DNA from: Nocardioides sp. REDSEA-S33_B3
Lineage (GTDB): Bacteria > Actinomycetota > Actinomycetes > Propionibacteriales > Nocardioidaceae
Direction of reading: 5' to 3'
Length of the DNA stretch: 64,000 nucleotides
Assembly (NCBI GenBank): GCA_001627335.1
Contig: LUPK01000010.1
Location: 1 to 64,000 of the forward strand
Part shown: positions 1 to 8,582 of the stretch, piece by piece
Position numbering within the stretch: position 1 is the first letter of the stretch
How the letters are laid out: each line of letters opens with the position of its first letter
The notes under the pieces: generated by a model
Databases searched by the model: none
Told to the model about the DNA's origin: nothing
What the model saw: only the letters and a program-made list of their open reading frames with translations
Position numbers and translations under genes: made by a program

Positions 1-13
1 GTATAAGAGACAG
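1..13 (+). other. Residual Nextera transposon adapter (mosaic end tail)
   Basis: The first 13 bases, GTATAAGAGACAG, are identical to the last 13 bases of the 19-base Nextera/Tn5 mosaic end used in sequencing libraries. They do not fit the codon use of the flanking DNA and sit exactly at the sequence edge. This is library DNA left untrimmed, not genome. Confidence 0.93.
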
Positions 14-190
14 CTTGGGGGAAGGTGTCCTGGGTGGTTGCGGCCATGCGTATGGGCGGGTGGGGCTGCTGGAAGGGCTTCATGTGCAGGCCCCGTTCCT
101 TCACCGGGTCCAACTCGGGCGCCGAAATATCGAAATTCTTGCCGTGGTGCTCGAACTTGCCCTCGTTCTCCCAAATCTTCAACACCACCT
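14..190 (-). pseudogene. Fragment of a luciferase-like (LLM class) flavin-dependent monooxygenase, foreign chimeric piece
   Basis: Read on the minus strand this piece gives VVLKIWENEGKFEHHGKNFD and then LDPVKERGLHMKPFQQPHPP. That is the pattern of bacterial luciferase-like oxidoreductases: a 'leVvlkiW' helix, a 'f.h.Gk.f' strand and the hallmark 'KP.QQPHPPI' followed by a short 'aat' strand. It has nothing to do with MurE, yet it continues the murE frame without a stop. Its codons (AAT, ATT twice, ATA, TTG, GAA) are unlike the nearly all G/C-ending codons of every real gene here. The junction is approximate: both partners could share the bases encoding AEVLEV (about 187-205). I interpret it as a chimeric read or misassembly from another organism, not a fusion gene. 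Only the middle of the monooxygenase is present; no start or end is visible. Confidence 0.75.
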
Positions 191-1550
191 CCAGCACCTC
201 GGCCCGCCGGTCGGAAGGCACCTGCTCGGCGCCGGCCAGGACCGCGGCGCGGATGCTCGCCGGGTCCTCGGTGCGCGGGTTGTCGTCGGTGACCACGACC
301 AGGTCAGCCAGCCGGGCGGCGATCTCCCCCATCAGCGGGCGCTTGCCGGTGTCCCGGTCCCCGCCCGCCCCGATCACCACGAGGACGCGCCCCTCGGTGA
401 GCGGTCGCAGGGCCCCGATGGCCGCCTCGACGGCGTCCGGCTTGTGCGCGTAGTCGACGACGACCTCGAAGTCCTGACCGGCGTGCACCGACTCCAGCCG
501 CCCCGGGACCCCGGCCAGCCCGCTGATGCCGCGTGCGACGGGGGCGGGCTCGAGCCCCGCCTCCCCGGCCGCGACCACCGCGGCGAGCGCGTTGGAGACG
601 TTGTAGCCGCCGGCCAGGGGGACGCCCCCCTCGATCCGCAGCCCACCGGGGCCGGCCACCGTGAAGTCGGTGCGACTCGGGGCGGGGTGCACGTCGACGG
701 CGTGCCAGTCGGCGTCGGTGCCCGCGACCGACACCGTCGCGACGGGCAGCGAGGTGCGGCCTGCCAGGAGCCGTCCGTGCTCGTCGTCGACGCAGACCAC
801 GGCGCGGCGGGCACGCTGGGGCGTGAACAGGGACGCCTTGGCCTCGAAGTACTCCTCCACGGTGTCGTGGAAGTCGAGGTGGTCACGGCCGAGGTTGAGG
901 AACACCGCCACGTCGAAGACCACGCCGTCGACCCGTCCCAGCACCAGCGCGTGGCTGGAGACCTCCATGGCGCAGACCTGCACCCCGCGCTCGACCATCA
1001 ACGCGAACAGGCCGTGCAGGTCCGGCGCCTCGGGCGTGGTGAGAGCCGTCTTCACGTCCTCGCCGGCGATGCGGGTCCCGACCGTGCCGACCACCGCGGC
1101 GACGTGGCCGGCGGCGGCCAGACCGCCCTCGAGGAGGCGGGTCGTGGTCGTCTTCCCCTGGGTGCCCGTCACCCCGATCATCGTCAGCCTCCGGGCGGGG
1201 TGGCCGTAGACCTCCGCGCTCACCGCCCCCAGGACGCCCCGCGGGTCGTCGACGACCAGGGTGGGCGTGCCCTCGGGCAGCCGGTCGGCACCGGCCGGGT
1301 CGGTCAGCACGGCGACCGCCCCCGCGGCCAGGGCCTCGACCGCGAAGTCCGCCCCGTGCGCCCGCGCCCCCGGCAGCCCCGCGTAGAGGTCGCCGGGCCG
1401 GACCCGTCGGGTGCTCAGGGTGACACCGGTGACCTCGACCGTCTCCGGCTCCCGGCCGCGCCAGGTGGCTCCGGGGCAGGCGCGCGCGGCGAGCTCGCCC
1501 AGCGTCGTACGAGGCGGGTGGGTGGGGCGGGGATTCGGGTCGCTGCTCAC
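191..1550 (-). CDS. murE: UDP-N-acetylmuramyl-tripeptide synthetase MurE, 3' end missing
   Basis: Cytoplasmic Mur ligase that adds the diamino acid (third stem-peptide residue) to UDP-MurNAc-L-Ala-D-Glu using ATP. The GTG start at 1550 gives VSSDPNPRPT; an N-terminal nucleotide-sugar domain (to ~115) is followed by the Mur ligase P-loop GVTGTQGKTTTT at ~126-137, the central domain, then the C-terminal domain carrying VDYAHKPDA and the substrate motif DNPR near residue 430, which contacts the diaminopimelate carboxylate. About 450 residues are native; the family is ~500, so the last ~60 residues, including the GKGHE region, are lost at the contig-end chimera. It lies 47 bases after ftsI on the same strand, the standard cluster order, so the gene is presumably intact in the genome. 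Confidence 0.9.
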
Positions 1551-1597
1551 GGTCGGACCACCCTAGGGACGGGCGGGGCCGGCCACCACTCGACGGC

Positions 1598-3391
1598 TCA
1601 CCACTCGACGGGCAGGTCGGAGGGCTTGGTGCTCGTCGGGGGCACGGCGTAGCGACGCAGGGCGTAGCCCATGATCTTCGAGAACGCCGGGCCGGCGACC
1701 GAGCCGCCACCCCCGCCGTTGCGGGGGTTCTGGACCACGACGTAGACGGTGAACCGGGGGTCGTCGGCCGGGGCGAACCCGGCGAAGGAGACGGTGAAGG
1801 TGCCGTCGTAGCAGCCGCACTCCGAGGACGCCCGCTGAGCGGTGCCGGTCTTGCCGGCGACGCGGTAGCCGGGGACCTGGGCCCGGGGGGCCACGCCCGC
1901 GTCCGGGTCGACGACGCGCTCCATCATCAGCATCGTCTTGCGCGCGGCCTCCTCCGACAGGACGCGCCGCGAGGTCGTGGTGTCGGTGCCGACCCGCTGG
2001 CCGCTGTCGGTCGTGGCCGTGCCGCGCACCACGCTGGGGTCCACGCGGACGCCGCCGTTGGCCACGGCGTTGATGGCCGCAGCCATCTGCAGGGCGTTGA
2101 CCGAGATCGACTGGCCGAACGCGACGCGGTCCTGGGTCTGGGAGGTCCACAGCGACCCCGACGGCACGATGCCGGCCGACTCGCCGCGCACCCCGACGTC
2201 GGTGGCCTCACCGAGCCCGAAGGCCGTGAGGTAGTCACGCAGCTCGTCGCCCTCGAACTTGTCGGCCGCCAGGACGGTGCCGATGTTGGAGGACTTGGCC
2301 AGCACCCCGGCCAGCGTCAGCTTGATCGTGCCGTGGTCGAACCAGTCGCCGATCGAGCGGTCCTGGCGGGCCAGAGACGCCGGCACCGTCAGGCGGGTCC
2401 GCGGCGTGACCCGGCCGGCGTCGACCAGGGCACCGAGGGTCAGCACCTTCTCGACCGAACCCGGCTCGTAGACGTCGCTCATCGCCCGCGAGCCGAGGTC
2501 GGCCTCGTCGGACTCCAGCGGCTGGTTGGCGTCGTACGTCGGGTAGTCGGCGAGGCTGAGGACCTCACCGGTCCGGGAGTCCATCACGATCGCCACGCCG
2601 GAGTCGGCACGGGCGCCGTAGACGGTCTGGCGCAGGACGCGCTGGACGTACCACTGCAGCTCGCGGTCGATGGTGGTGGTGAGGTCCTCGCCGTCGACCG
2701 CCTCGACCACGGTCTGCTCGCCGAGCGGGATCTTCTGCCCGGCGGCCACCGAGTAGCGGGCCGACCCGTCGGTCCCCGACAGCTGGGCGTCGAAGGTGCG
2801 CTCGAAGCCGGCCAGCGGCTGCGGGGTGCCGTCACCCAACGGGGTGCCGAGGAAGCCGACCAGGTTGGCGGCGACGTCGCCGGCCGGGTAGACCCGGATC
2901 GGGTCGCGCTGGGTGGTCAGTCCGTCGAAGCCGCGCGCACGCGCGCGGTCGAGCACGTGGGCGGCCTTGGCGGCCGGCACGGCTCGGGCCATGTACTGGA
3001 AGCGGGTGTCGGTGCGGCGCAGCCGTTCCAGGACCGTCACGTAGTCGACGTCGAGCTTGGTGGAGAGCAGCTTGGCCAGCTGGGGCGCCCGGTCGACGGG
3101 GTTGCCGGCCTCGTCGGTGTTCACCAGGGCCGGGTCGGCGATGACCATGACGCCGTCGACCGACTCGGCCAGCGGCTCCCCGTTGCGGTCGAGGATGTCG
3201 CCCCGCGTCGCAGGCAGCACGACGTCGCGTGATCCCTCGGCGGCGGCCATCGCGGCGTACGAGCCCGGGTCCAGTCCCTGCAGCTGGACCAGGCGGCCCC
3301 CGAAGACCGAGAGGACCATCGCGATCAGCACGAAGCCGATGCGCAGCCGCACCTGGGGTGCGCCACGACGGGGGTAGCGGGAGGTCGCCAC
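1598..3391 (-). CDS. ftsI: Septal peptidoglycan transpeptidase FtsI (class B PBP3)
   Basis: Membrane-anchored transpeptidase that cross-links septal peptidoglycan, working with FtsW and the FtsQLB complex. 597 residues. A cytoplasmic basic N-terminus (RYPRRG) precedes one membrane span at ~17-33. The PBP dimerisation domain with ATRGDILDRNG (61-71) follows, then the penicillin-binding domain with all three active-site motifs: SVEK at 312-315 (nucleophile Ser312), SSN at 367-369 and KTGTAQ at 514-519. The end is glycine-rich then SDLPVEW. A Cys-x-Cys pair (CGC, ~525-527) lies after the KTG motif. It is the fifth gene of the division cluster, 84 bases after ftsL. The start at 3391 (GTG, read as Met-Ala-Thr-Ser) gives the normal length. 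Confidence 0.95.
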   Translation of the reverse strand: MATSRYPRRGAPQVRLRIGFVLIAMVLSVFGGRLVQLQGLDPGSYAAMAAAEGSRDVVLPATRGDILDRNGEPLAESVDGVMVIADPALVNTDEAGNPVDRAPQLAKLLSTKLDVDYVTVLERLRRTDTRFQYMARAVPAAKAAHVLDRARARGFDGLTTQRDPIRVYPAGDVAANLVGFLGTPLGDGTPQPLAGFERTFDAQLSGTDGSARYSVAAGQKIPLGEQTVVEAVDGEDLTTTIDRELQWYVQRVLRQTVYGARADSGVAIVMDSRTGEVLSLADYPTYDANQPLESDEADLGSRAMSDVYEPGSVEKVLTLGALVDAGRVTPRTRLTVPASLARQDRSIGDWFDHGTIKLTLAGVLAKSSNIGTVLAADKFEGDELRDYLTAFGLGEATDVGVRGESAGIVPSGSLWTSQTQDRVAFGQSISVNALQMAAAINAVANGGVRVDPSVVRGTATTDSGQRVGTDTTTSRRVLSEEAARKTMLMMERVVDPDAGVAPRAQVPGYRVAGKTGTAQRASSECGCYDGTFTVSFAGFAPADDPRFTVYVVVQNPRNGGGGGSVAGPAFSKIMGYALRRYAVPPTSTKPSDLPVEW

Positions 3392-3475
3392 GGTGTCCTC
3401 TGCTCGTCTCTTGGTCTGGTGCTTGGTCTGGTGCTGGGTCTGTTGCTGGGGTCTGGTCCGCCGTCCGACAGGGCG

Positions 3476-4189
3476 TCAGGCGTCCCTGTTCTTCTTCGCC
3501 CGCTCGGCCTTCTTCTCGGCCAGCTTCTCCGCCTTCCGCTGGGCCTTCTTCTCGGCCTTCTTCTCGGCCAGCTTCTCCGCCTTCTTCTCGGCCCTCTTCT
3601 CGGCCCTCTTCTCGGCCCGGCGCTCGGCACGGGCCTCCGCGCCATTCCTACCCCCGCGCTCGGCCGCAGCGGCGTCGCCACGCCCGTCGCTCAGCACGCC
3701 CTCGGCAGGACGGACCACGGTCGCCGGCGGGTCGAGCAGCGACGGGCGCGCCGCGGGGCGCGGGTCGAGGAGCACCGGGGCGACCACGCGTGCCCCGACC
3801 GGGTCGCCCTCCACCGACCCGTCGGACAGGTCGAGGAAGAGCGGAGCGGCCGGCACCCGCATGCCCAGCTGCTGGGCCTTGCGGGCGACGACCTGGGGGT
3901 CGCGCAGGTTCTCCAGCTGCATGCCGAGCGACTCCTCGCGGGCGGAGAGCAGCGCCGCACGCTGCTCCAGCGAGGTCGCGGTGAACGAGGACTGCTGCAT
4001 GGAGGTGTTGAACAGCAGCAGGCCCACGACACCGCCGAGCAGCAGGAGGGTCACCAGGGAGACGAACGGGACGCGGGCGGCCCGGGTGCGGGCCCGCGGG
4101 ACGACGGTGAGCCGGGCACGCTCGACGGCGGCCTCGGCCAGGCGCGGCGCACGCTGACGCAGCGCGGCGGTGCTGACGGGGCTGGGCAT
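3476..4189 (-). CDS. ftsL: FtsL-like cell-division protein with long Lys/Ala/Glu tail
   Basis: A small bitopic division protein in the rsmH-ftsI gap, the position of FtsL. It should bind FtsQ/FtsB and help activate FtsWI at the septum. A basic cytoplasmic head of ~40 residues is followed by a membrane span (LVTLLLLGGVVGLLLF, ~45-60) and a heptad-like segment (SLEQRAALLSAREESLGMQL, ~73-92). The 'LRDPQVVARKAQQLGM' stretch (~95-110) is typical of actinobacterial FtsL. The last ~55 residues are an unusual run of AEK/AEKKAEK units (~183-237), making it much longer (237) than usual FtsL (100-150). The TGATG overlap with rsmH (ATG at 4189 shares one base with its stop) indicates translational coupling. 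Identification rests on position and architecture more than sequence identity. Confidence 0.85.
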   Translation of the reverse strand: MPSPVSTAALRQRAPRLAEAAVERARLTVVPRARTRAARVPFVSLVTLLLLGGVVGLLLFNTSMQQSSFTATSLEQRAALLSAREESLGMQLENLRDPQVVARKAQQLGMRVPAAPLFLDLSDGSVEGDPVGARVVAPVLLDPRPAARPSLLDPPATVVRPAEGVLSDGRGDAAAAERGGRNGAEARAERRAEKRAEKRAEKKAEKLAEKKAEKKAQRKAEKLAEKKAERAKKNRDA

Positions 4190-5196
4190 CAGACGGCTCC
4201 CCTGTTCCTGCTCTGGTGGTGCTGGCGGGTGTGCTTGCTCGGGTGGACGCGCTCGACGGCGCGCAGTCGGACGGAGGCGGCCCGGGGGTTCTCGGCGATC
4301 TCGGACTCGTCGGCCTTCTCCGCACCCCGCGTGACCTGCCGCAGGGGCGGCTCGCTGCCCTCCGGCACGAACGGCAGGTCGGGAGGCACCTCGGAACGGG
4401 TGCCGGAGGTGAAGGCCTGCTTGACCATGCGGTCCTCGAGGGAGTGATAGGACTCCACGACCACGCGCCCGCCGACCCCGATCGCCTCGATCGCGGCCGG
4501 GAGCGCACGACGCAGGACGGCGAGCTCGTCGTTGACCTCCATGCGCAGCGCCTGGAAGGTGCGCTTGGCCGGGTGCCCGCCGGTACGCCGGGCGGGTGCC
4601 GGGATCTCGGCGTACAACAGCTCCACCAGCGGCCCGGAGGTGGTGAACGGCTCGGCCTCGCGGCGACGTACGACCGCCTGGGCGATCTTGCGGGCGAACT
4701 TCTCCTCGCCGTAGTCGCGCAGGATGCGCGTCAGGTCACCGACCGAGTAGCTGTTGAGCACGTCGGCCGCGGTCGGCCCGGTCGTGCCGTCCATCCGCAT
4801 GTCCAGCGGCGCGTCCTCGGCGTAGGCGAAGCCCCGCTCGCGGACGTCGAGCTGCATCGAGGAGACACCGAGGTCGAAGAGCACGGCGTCGACCTCGTCG
4901 AGGCCGAGGTCTGCCATGACGTCGGGGATCTCGTCGTAGACGGCGTGGACGCCGGTGAACCGGTCGCCGAAGGGCGCCAGCCGCTCGCCGGCCAGCCGGA
5001 GCGCCTCGGTGTCGCGGTCGACGCCGATCACGCGGGCCGACGGCAGGCGGGTCAGCACGGCCTCGGAGTGGCCACCGAGGCCGAGGGTGCAGTCGATCAT
5101 CACGCGGGGACGGTCGTCCGCGTCGCGCTCGAGGGCGGGCGCCAGCAGCGCCACGACCCGGTCGAGCAGCACCGGGACGTGCAGGGGGCCGGCCAC
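4189..5196 (-). CDS. rsmH: 16S rRNA (cytosine-1402-N4)-methyltransferase RsmH (MraW)
   Basis: SAM-dependent methyltransferase that modifies C1402 of 16S rRNA in the decoding site. 335 residues. The class I SAM-binding motif [14 protein letters not shown] lies at ~35-48, [10 protein letters not shown] at ~105-114 and the family signature '[14 protein letters not shown]' just after it. [17 protein letters not shown], the usual C-terminal catalytic-core motif, is at ~245-260. The GTG start at 5196 lies one base after the stop of the small upstream ORF, which suggests coupled translation. It is the conserved second gene of the division cluster. Confidence 0.96.
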   Translation of the reverse strand: MAGPLHVPVLLDRVVALLAPALERDADDRPRVMIDCTLGLGGHSEAVLTRLPSARVIGVDRDTEALRLAGERLAPFGDRFTGVHAVYDEIPDVMADLGLDEVDAVLFDLGVSSMQLDVRERGFAYAEDAPLDMRMDGTTGPTAADVLNSYSVGDLTRILRDYGEEKFARKIAQAVVRRREAEPFTTSGPLVELLYAEIPAPARRTGGHPAKRTFQALRMEVNDELAVLRRALPAAIEAIGVGGRVVVESYHSLEDRMVKQAFTSGTRSEVPPDLPFVPEGSEPPLRQVTRGAEKADESEIAENPRAASVRLRAVERVHPSKHTRQHHQSRNRGAV

Positions 5197-5197
5197 C

Positions 5198-5359
5198 TCA
5201 GCGACCCAGGCCCGAGAGGCCGGTCAGCAGCGCCAGGCCCGTGGCCGCCCCCACCGAGGTGGCCAGCGAGAACGCCATGAGCGCGGCCGCGTCGCGGGCC
5301 TGGTGCCGGACCCGCCGCTCGGCGGTCGGCGCCGGCGACGGCGCGTGCGTGCTGCTCAT
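5198..5359 (-). CDS. Small hypothetical membrane protein between mraZ and rsmH
   Basis: A 53-residue ORF starting [20 protein letters not shown] and ending in one hydrophobic helix, [20 protein letters not shown] (~27-46). Its stop is one base before the rsmH GTG, so it is probably translated as part of the division operon. An in-frame ATG at 5371 would add four residues (MGRT). Neither start has a strong ribosome site. I do not recognise a family; the predicted topology is a short cytoplasmic basic segment and a single span. It could be a division-cluster accessory peptide, but that is inference from position only. Confidence 0.55.
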   Translation of the reverse strand: MSSTHAPSPAPTAERRVRHQARDAAALMAFSLATSVGAATGLALLTGLSGLGR

Positions 5360-5491
5360 GGTTCGACCCATCTGGACGGCGGTGTGGGGGTGGTGGTGCG
5401 GGGTGGTGCGCGGTGGTGCTGCGGGCGCTGGACCTGCGGGGGGATCCCGCCGGGCCTGGTCCTCGCCCGCTCCGTGAGCTCGTGATCTGGG

Positions 5492-5540
5492 GCCGGGGAA
5501 GGTGTCCCAGAGACGTCCGTCTGCGGCCGGGGAAGGTGTC
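5492..5540. repeat. Two direct copies of a 16-base sequence in the mraZ-rsmH gap
   Basis: GGCCGGGGAAGGTGTC occurs at 5492-5507 and again at 5525-5540, 33 bases apart, in the 271-base stretch between the small ORF and mraZ. The stretch otherwise has no supported gene. It lies in the transcribed part of the operon; the copies could be a leader/spacer duplication or a protein site. No function is known to me. Confidence 0.6.
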
Positions 5541-5630
5541 GCAGAAGGGGTGGAGCGGGCAGGGACCAGGCCCTGCGGTGTCCCGCTGTGCAGTTGTGGT
5601 GGAGCGTGGGTGGAGCGCCGGTGGGGGCGA

Positions 5631-6056
5631 TCAGTCGCCGGGCGACTCGTCGAGCTCGGCGAACTTGGCCTGGGCGCCGCTGGAGTACTCCTCCCAGCGG
5701 GCCGGCGACCAGATCTCCACGCGGTCCCCGACCCCGACCACGACGACGTCGCGCTCGAGACCGGCACTGGCCCGCAGGAAGGTCGGGATGCCGATGCGCC
5801 CCTGCTTGTCCGGGGTCCCCTGCTCGGCTCCGGCGAACAGCACGCGGCGGTAGTCGCGCGCGTCCTTGTTCGTCATCGGCGTCGCCTGGGCCCTGGCCGC
5901 CTCGGCCATGAACGTCTGCTCGGGCCACACGGTCAGGCAGTTGTCCTGTCCCTGAGTGATCACGAGGCCCTCCGCGAGCGCGTCCCTGAACTTGGCGGGG
6001 AGGAACAGGCGGCCCTTCTCGTCCAGCTTCGGCGTGTAGGTGCCCATGAAGAACAC
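5631..6056 (-). CDS. mraZ: Transcriptional regulator MraZ
   Basis: First gene of the division cluster; a double-AbrB-fold DNA-binding protein that forms rings and represses its own operon. 141 residues from the GTG at 6056 (VFFMGTYTPKLDEKGRLFLP). Both conserved DxKGR-type loops are present: DEKGR near 13 and DKQGR near 82. The GTG is chosen because GGAGG lies 6-7 bases upstream and because family members begin MFFGTYTP; a longer ORF start at 6086 would add ten unlikely residues overlapping the ribosome site. The operator made of 10-base repeats lies just upstream. Confidence 0.95.
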   Translation of the reverse strand: MFFMGTYTPKLDEKGRLFLPAKFRDALAEGLVITQGQDNCLTVWPEQTFMAEAARAQATPMTNKDARDYRRVLFAGAEQGTPDKQGRIGIPTFLRASAGLERDVVVVGVGDRVEIWSPARWEEYSSGAQAKFAELDESPGD

Positions 6057-6093
6057 GGGGCACCTCCGCTGGACGTCAGGAACCACCCGGCTC

Positions 6094-6139
6094 CTCCACT
6101 TTCCCCCACCCTACTCCACTTTCCTCCACCGTCAACCAC
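6094..6139 (-). promoter_or_regulatory. MraZ operator: five 10-base direct repeats upstream of mraZ
   Basis: On the minus strand GTGG-type boxes recur with exact 10-base spacing: GTGGTT (6134-6139), GTGGAG (6124-6129), GTGGAG (6114-6119), GTGGGG (6104-6109) and GTGGAG (6094-6099). The nearest lies ~38 bases before the mraZ start. MraZ in other bacteria binds short TGGGN-type boxes repeated every 10 bp upstream of its own gene, so this is very likely the autoregulatory site. The rest of the 310-base mraZ-moxR gap (to 6366) is strongly pyrimidine-rich on the plus strand up to ~6235, with CTCCCCGGCGCTC present twice; I see no gene in it. Confidence 0.85.
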
Positions 6140-6366
6140 CTTCCTCCCCTTTCGCACCCCCTCCGCTCCCCCGTTCTCCCCGGCGCTCCTCCCCGCCCCT
6201 CACAGCTCTCCCCGGCGCTCACACGTCCTCCCGGGCGCCCCGGGATCCGATCGCGCGTGTTCGCAACCAACCCGTGATCCCAGACGTCTGACCCCGGTGC
6301 GCAGCGGACGGCTAGGTTGCTGCGACCGCCTACGGTGGTCAGACCGACGAGGGAGAGGACGCAGCC

Positions 6367-7343
<977 letters not shown>

Positions 7344-7344
<1 letters not shown>

Positions 7345-8582
7345 TGCGCGAGGCGCTGGCGGGCCTGACCCTGCGGGGTCGCTCCTTCGTGGCCGCCGGC
7401 ATCGCCGCGATCGTCTGCGCGGTGCTGCTCGGCCAGCCGGCGCTGACCCGGGCCGGCGTGCTGGTGCTGGCGCTCCCGCTGGTCACCGCGCTGGTGCTCG
7501 GCCGCAGCCGCTACCGGCTGGCGCTGCTGCGCAGCGTGTCCCCGAGCCTGGTGGGCGCGGGCCAGCCCGCGCGCGTGACCCTCTCGCTGACCAACGACGG
7601 TCGGACCCCGAGCGGGGTCCTGCTCCTGGAGGACAAGGTGCCCTACGCGCTGGGCACCCGGCCCCGGTTCGTGCTGGAGGGGGTGCGCAGCGGCTGGCAC
7701 CGCCAGGTGTCCTACCAGGTCCGCTCCGACGTGCGTGGCCGACACGAGGTGGGCCCCATGCAGGTCCGCATCACCGACCCGTTCGGCCTGGTCGAGCTCG
7801 GCCGCGCCTTCCGCTCCACCTCCTTCCTCACCGTGACCCCCCGGACCGTCCCGCTGCCGGCCGTGCCGCTCAGCGGGTCCTCGCACGGGTCGGGCGACCA
7901 GCGGCCGCGCGCGTTCGCCACGGGCAGCGCCGAGGACGTGACCGTGCGCGAGTACCGCCGGGGCGACGACCTGCGACGGGTGCACTGGCCCAGCTCGGCG
8001 CGGATGGGCGAGCTGATGGTCCGCCGCGAGGAGCAGCCCTGGCAGGCCCGCGCGACCATCGTCATCGACAACCGGGCCTCCGCCCACCGCGGGCAGGGGG
8101 CGGGCTCCTCGCTGGAGGCCGCCGTCAGCGTGGCGGCCTCGGTGGCGACCCACCTGGCCCACCGCGGCTTCCAGGTCCGCCTGGTCACCGCCAACGCCGT
8201 CGAGCACGCCGTGTGGCACGACCGCGACGCCGACCGCAACACCGGGCCGCTGCTCGAGGCGCTGGCGGTGCTGCAGCCCAGCCCCGTCACCACCCTCGAC
8301 GCCGGCTGGCTGGCCGAGCCCGGCCACGGAGGTCTCGTCGTCGCCGTGCTCGGAGCCGTCGGCGAGGCCGACGCCCCGGTGCTGCGGCGGATGCAGTCGC
8401 TCACCGCCGTACCTCTCGCGCTGGCGCTGGACGTCGACGCGTGGGCCGGTCGTGCGACCGGGTCCGCGGCGCCGGTGCTCGCCGCCCGGGGCTGGCGGGC
8501 CGTGGGGCTGGGTCCCCAGGACCCGCTGGACGTGGCCTGGCAGGAGCTGGGCAGCCGCGTGGGCGCCGGGGCGGCGCGATGA
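7344..8582 (+). CDS. DUF58 domain-containing membrane protein
   Basis: 412 residues. Two hydrophobic helices near the N-terminus (~14-30 and ~36-52) place it in the membrane. The DUF58 signature REYRRGDDLRRVHWPSSARM lies at ~203-222, followed by a VWA-like fold (ATIVIDNRAS). DUF58 proteins occur next to MoxR ATPases and are thought to be their clients; the biochemical role is not established. It overlaps moxR by one base and the transglutaminase gene by four (ATGA), a tight operon. Confidence 0.93.

Noticed and set aside
15-1652. 545-residue plus-strand open frame at the left end
   Set aside because: It is antisense to murE and crosses into ftsI and the adapter region; it has no family resemblance or ribosome site.
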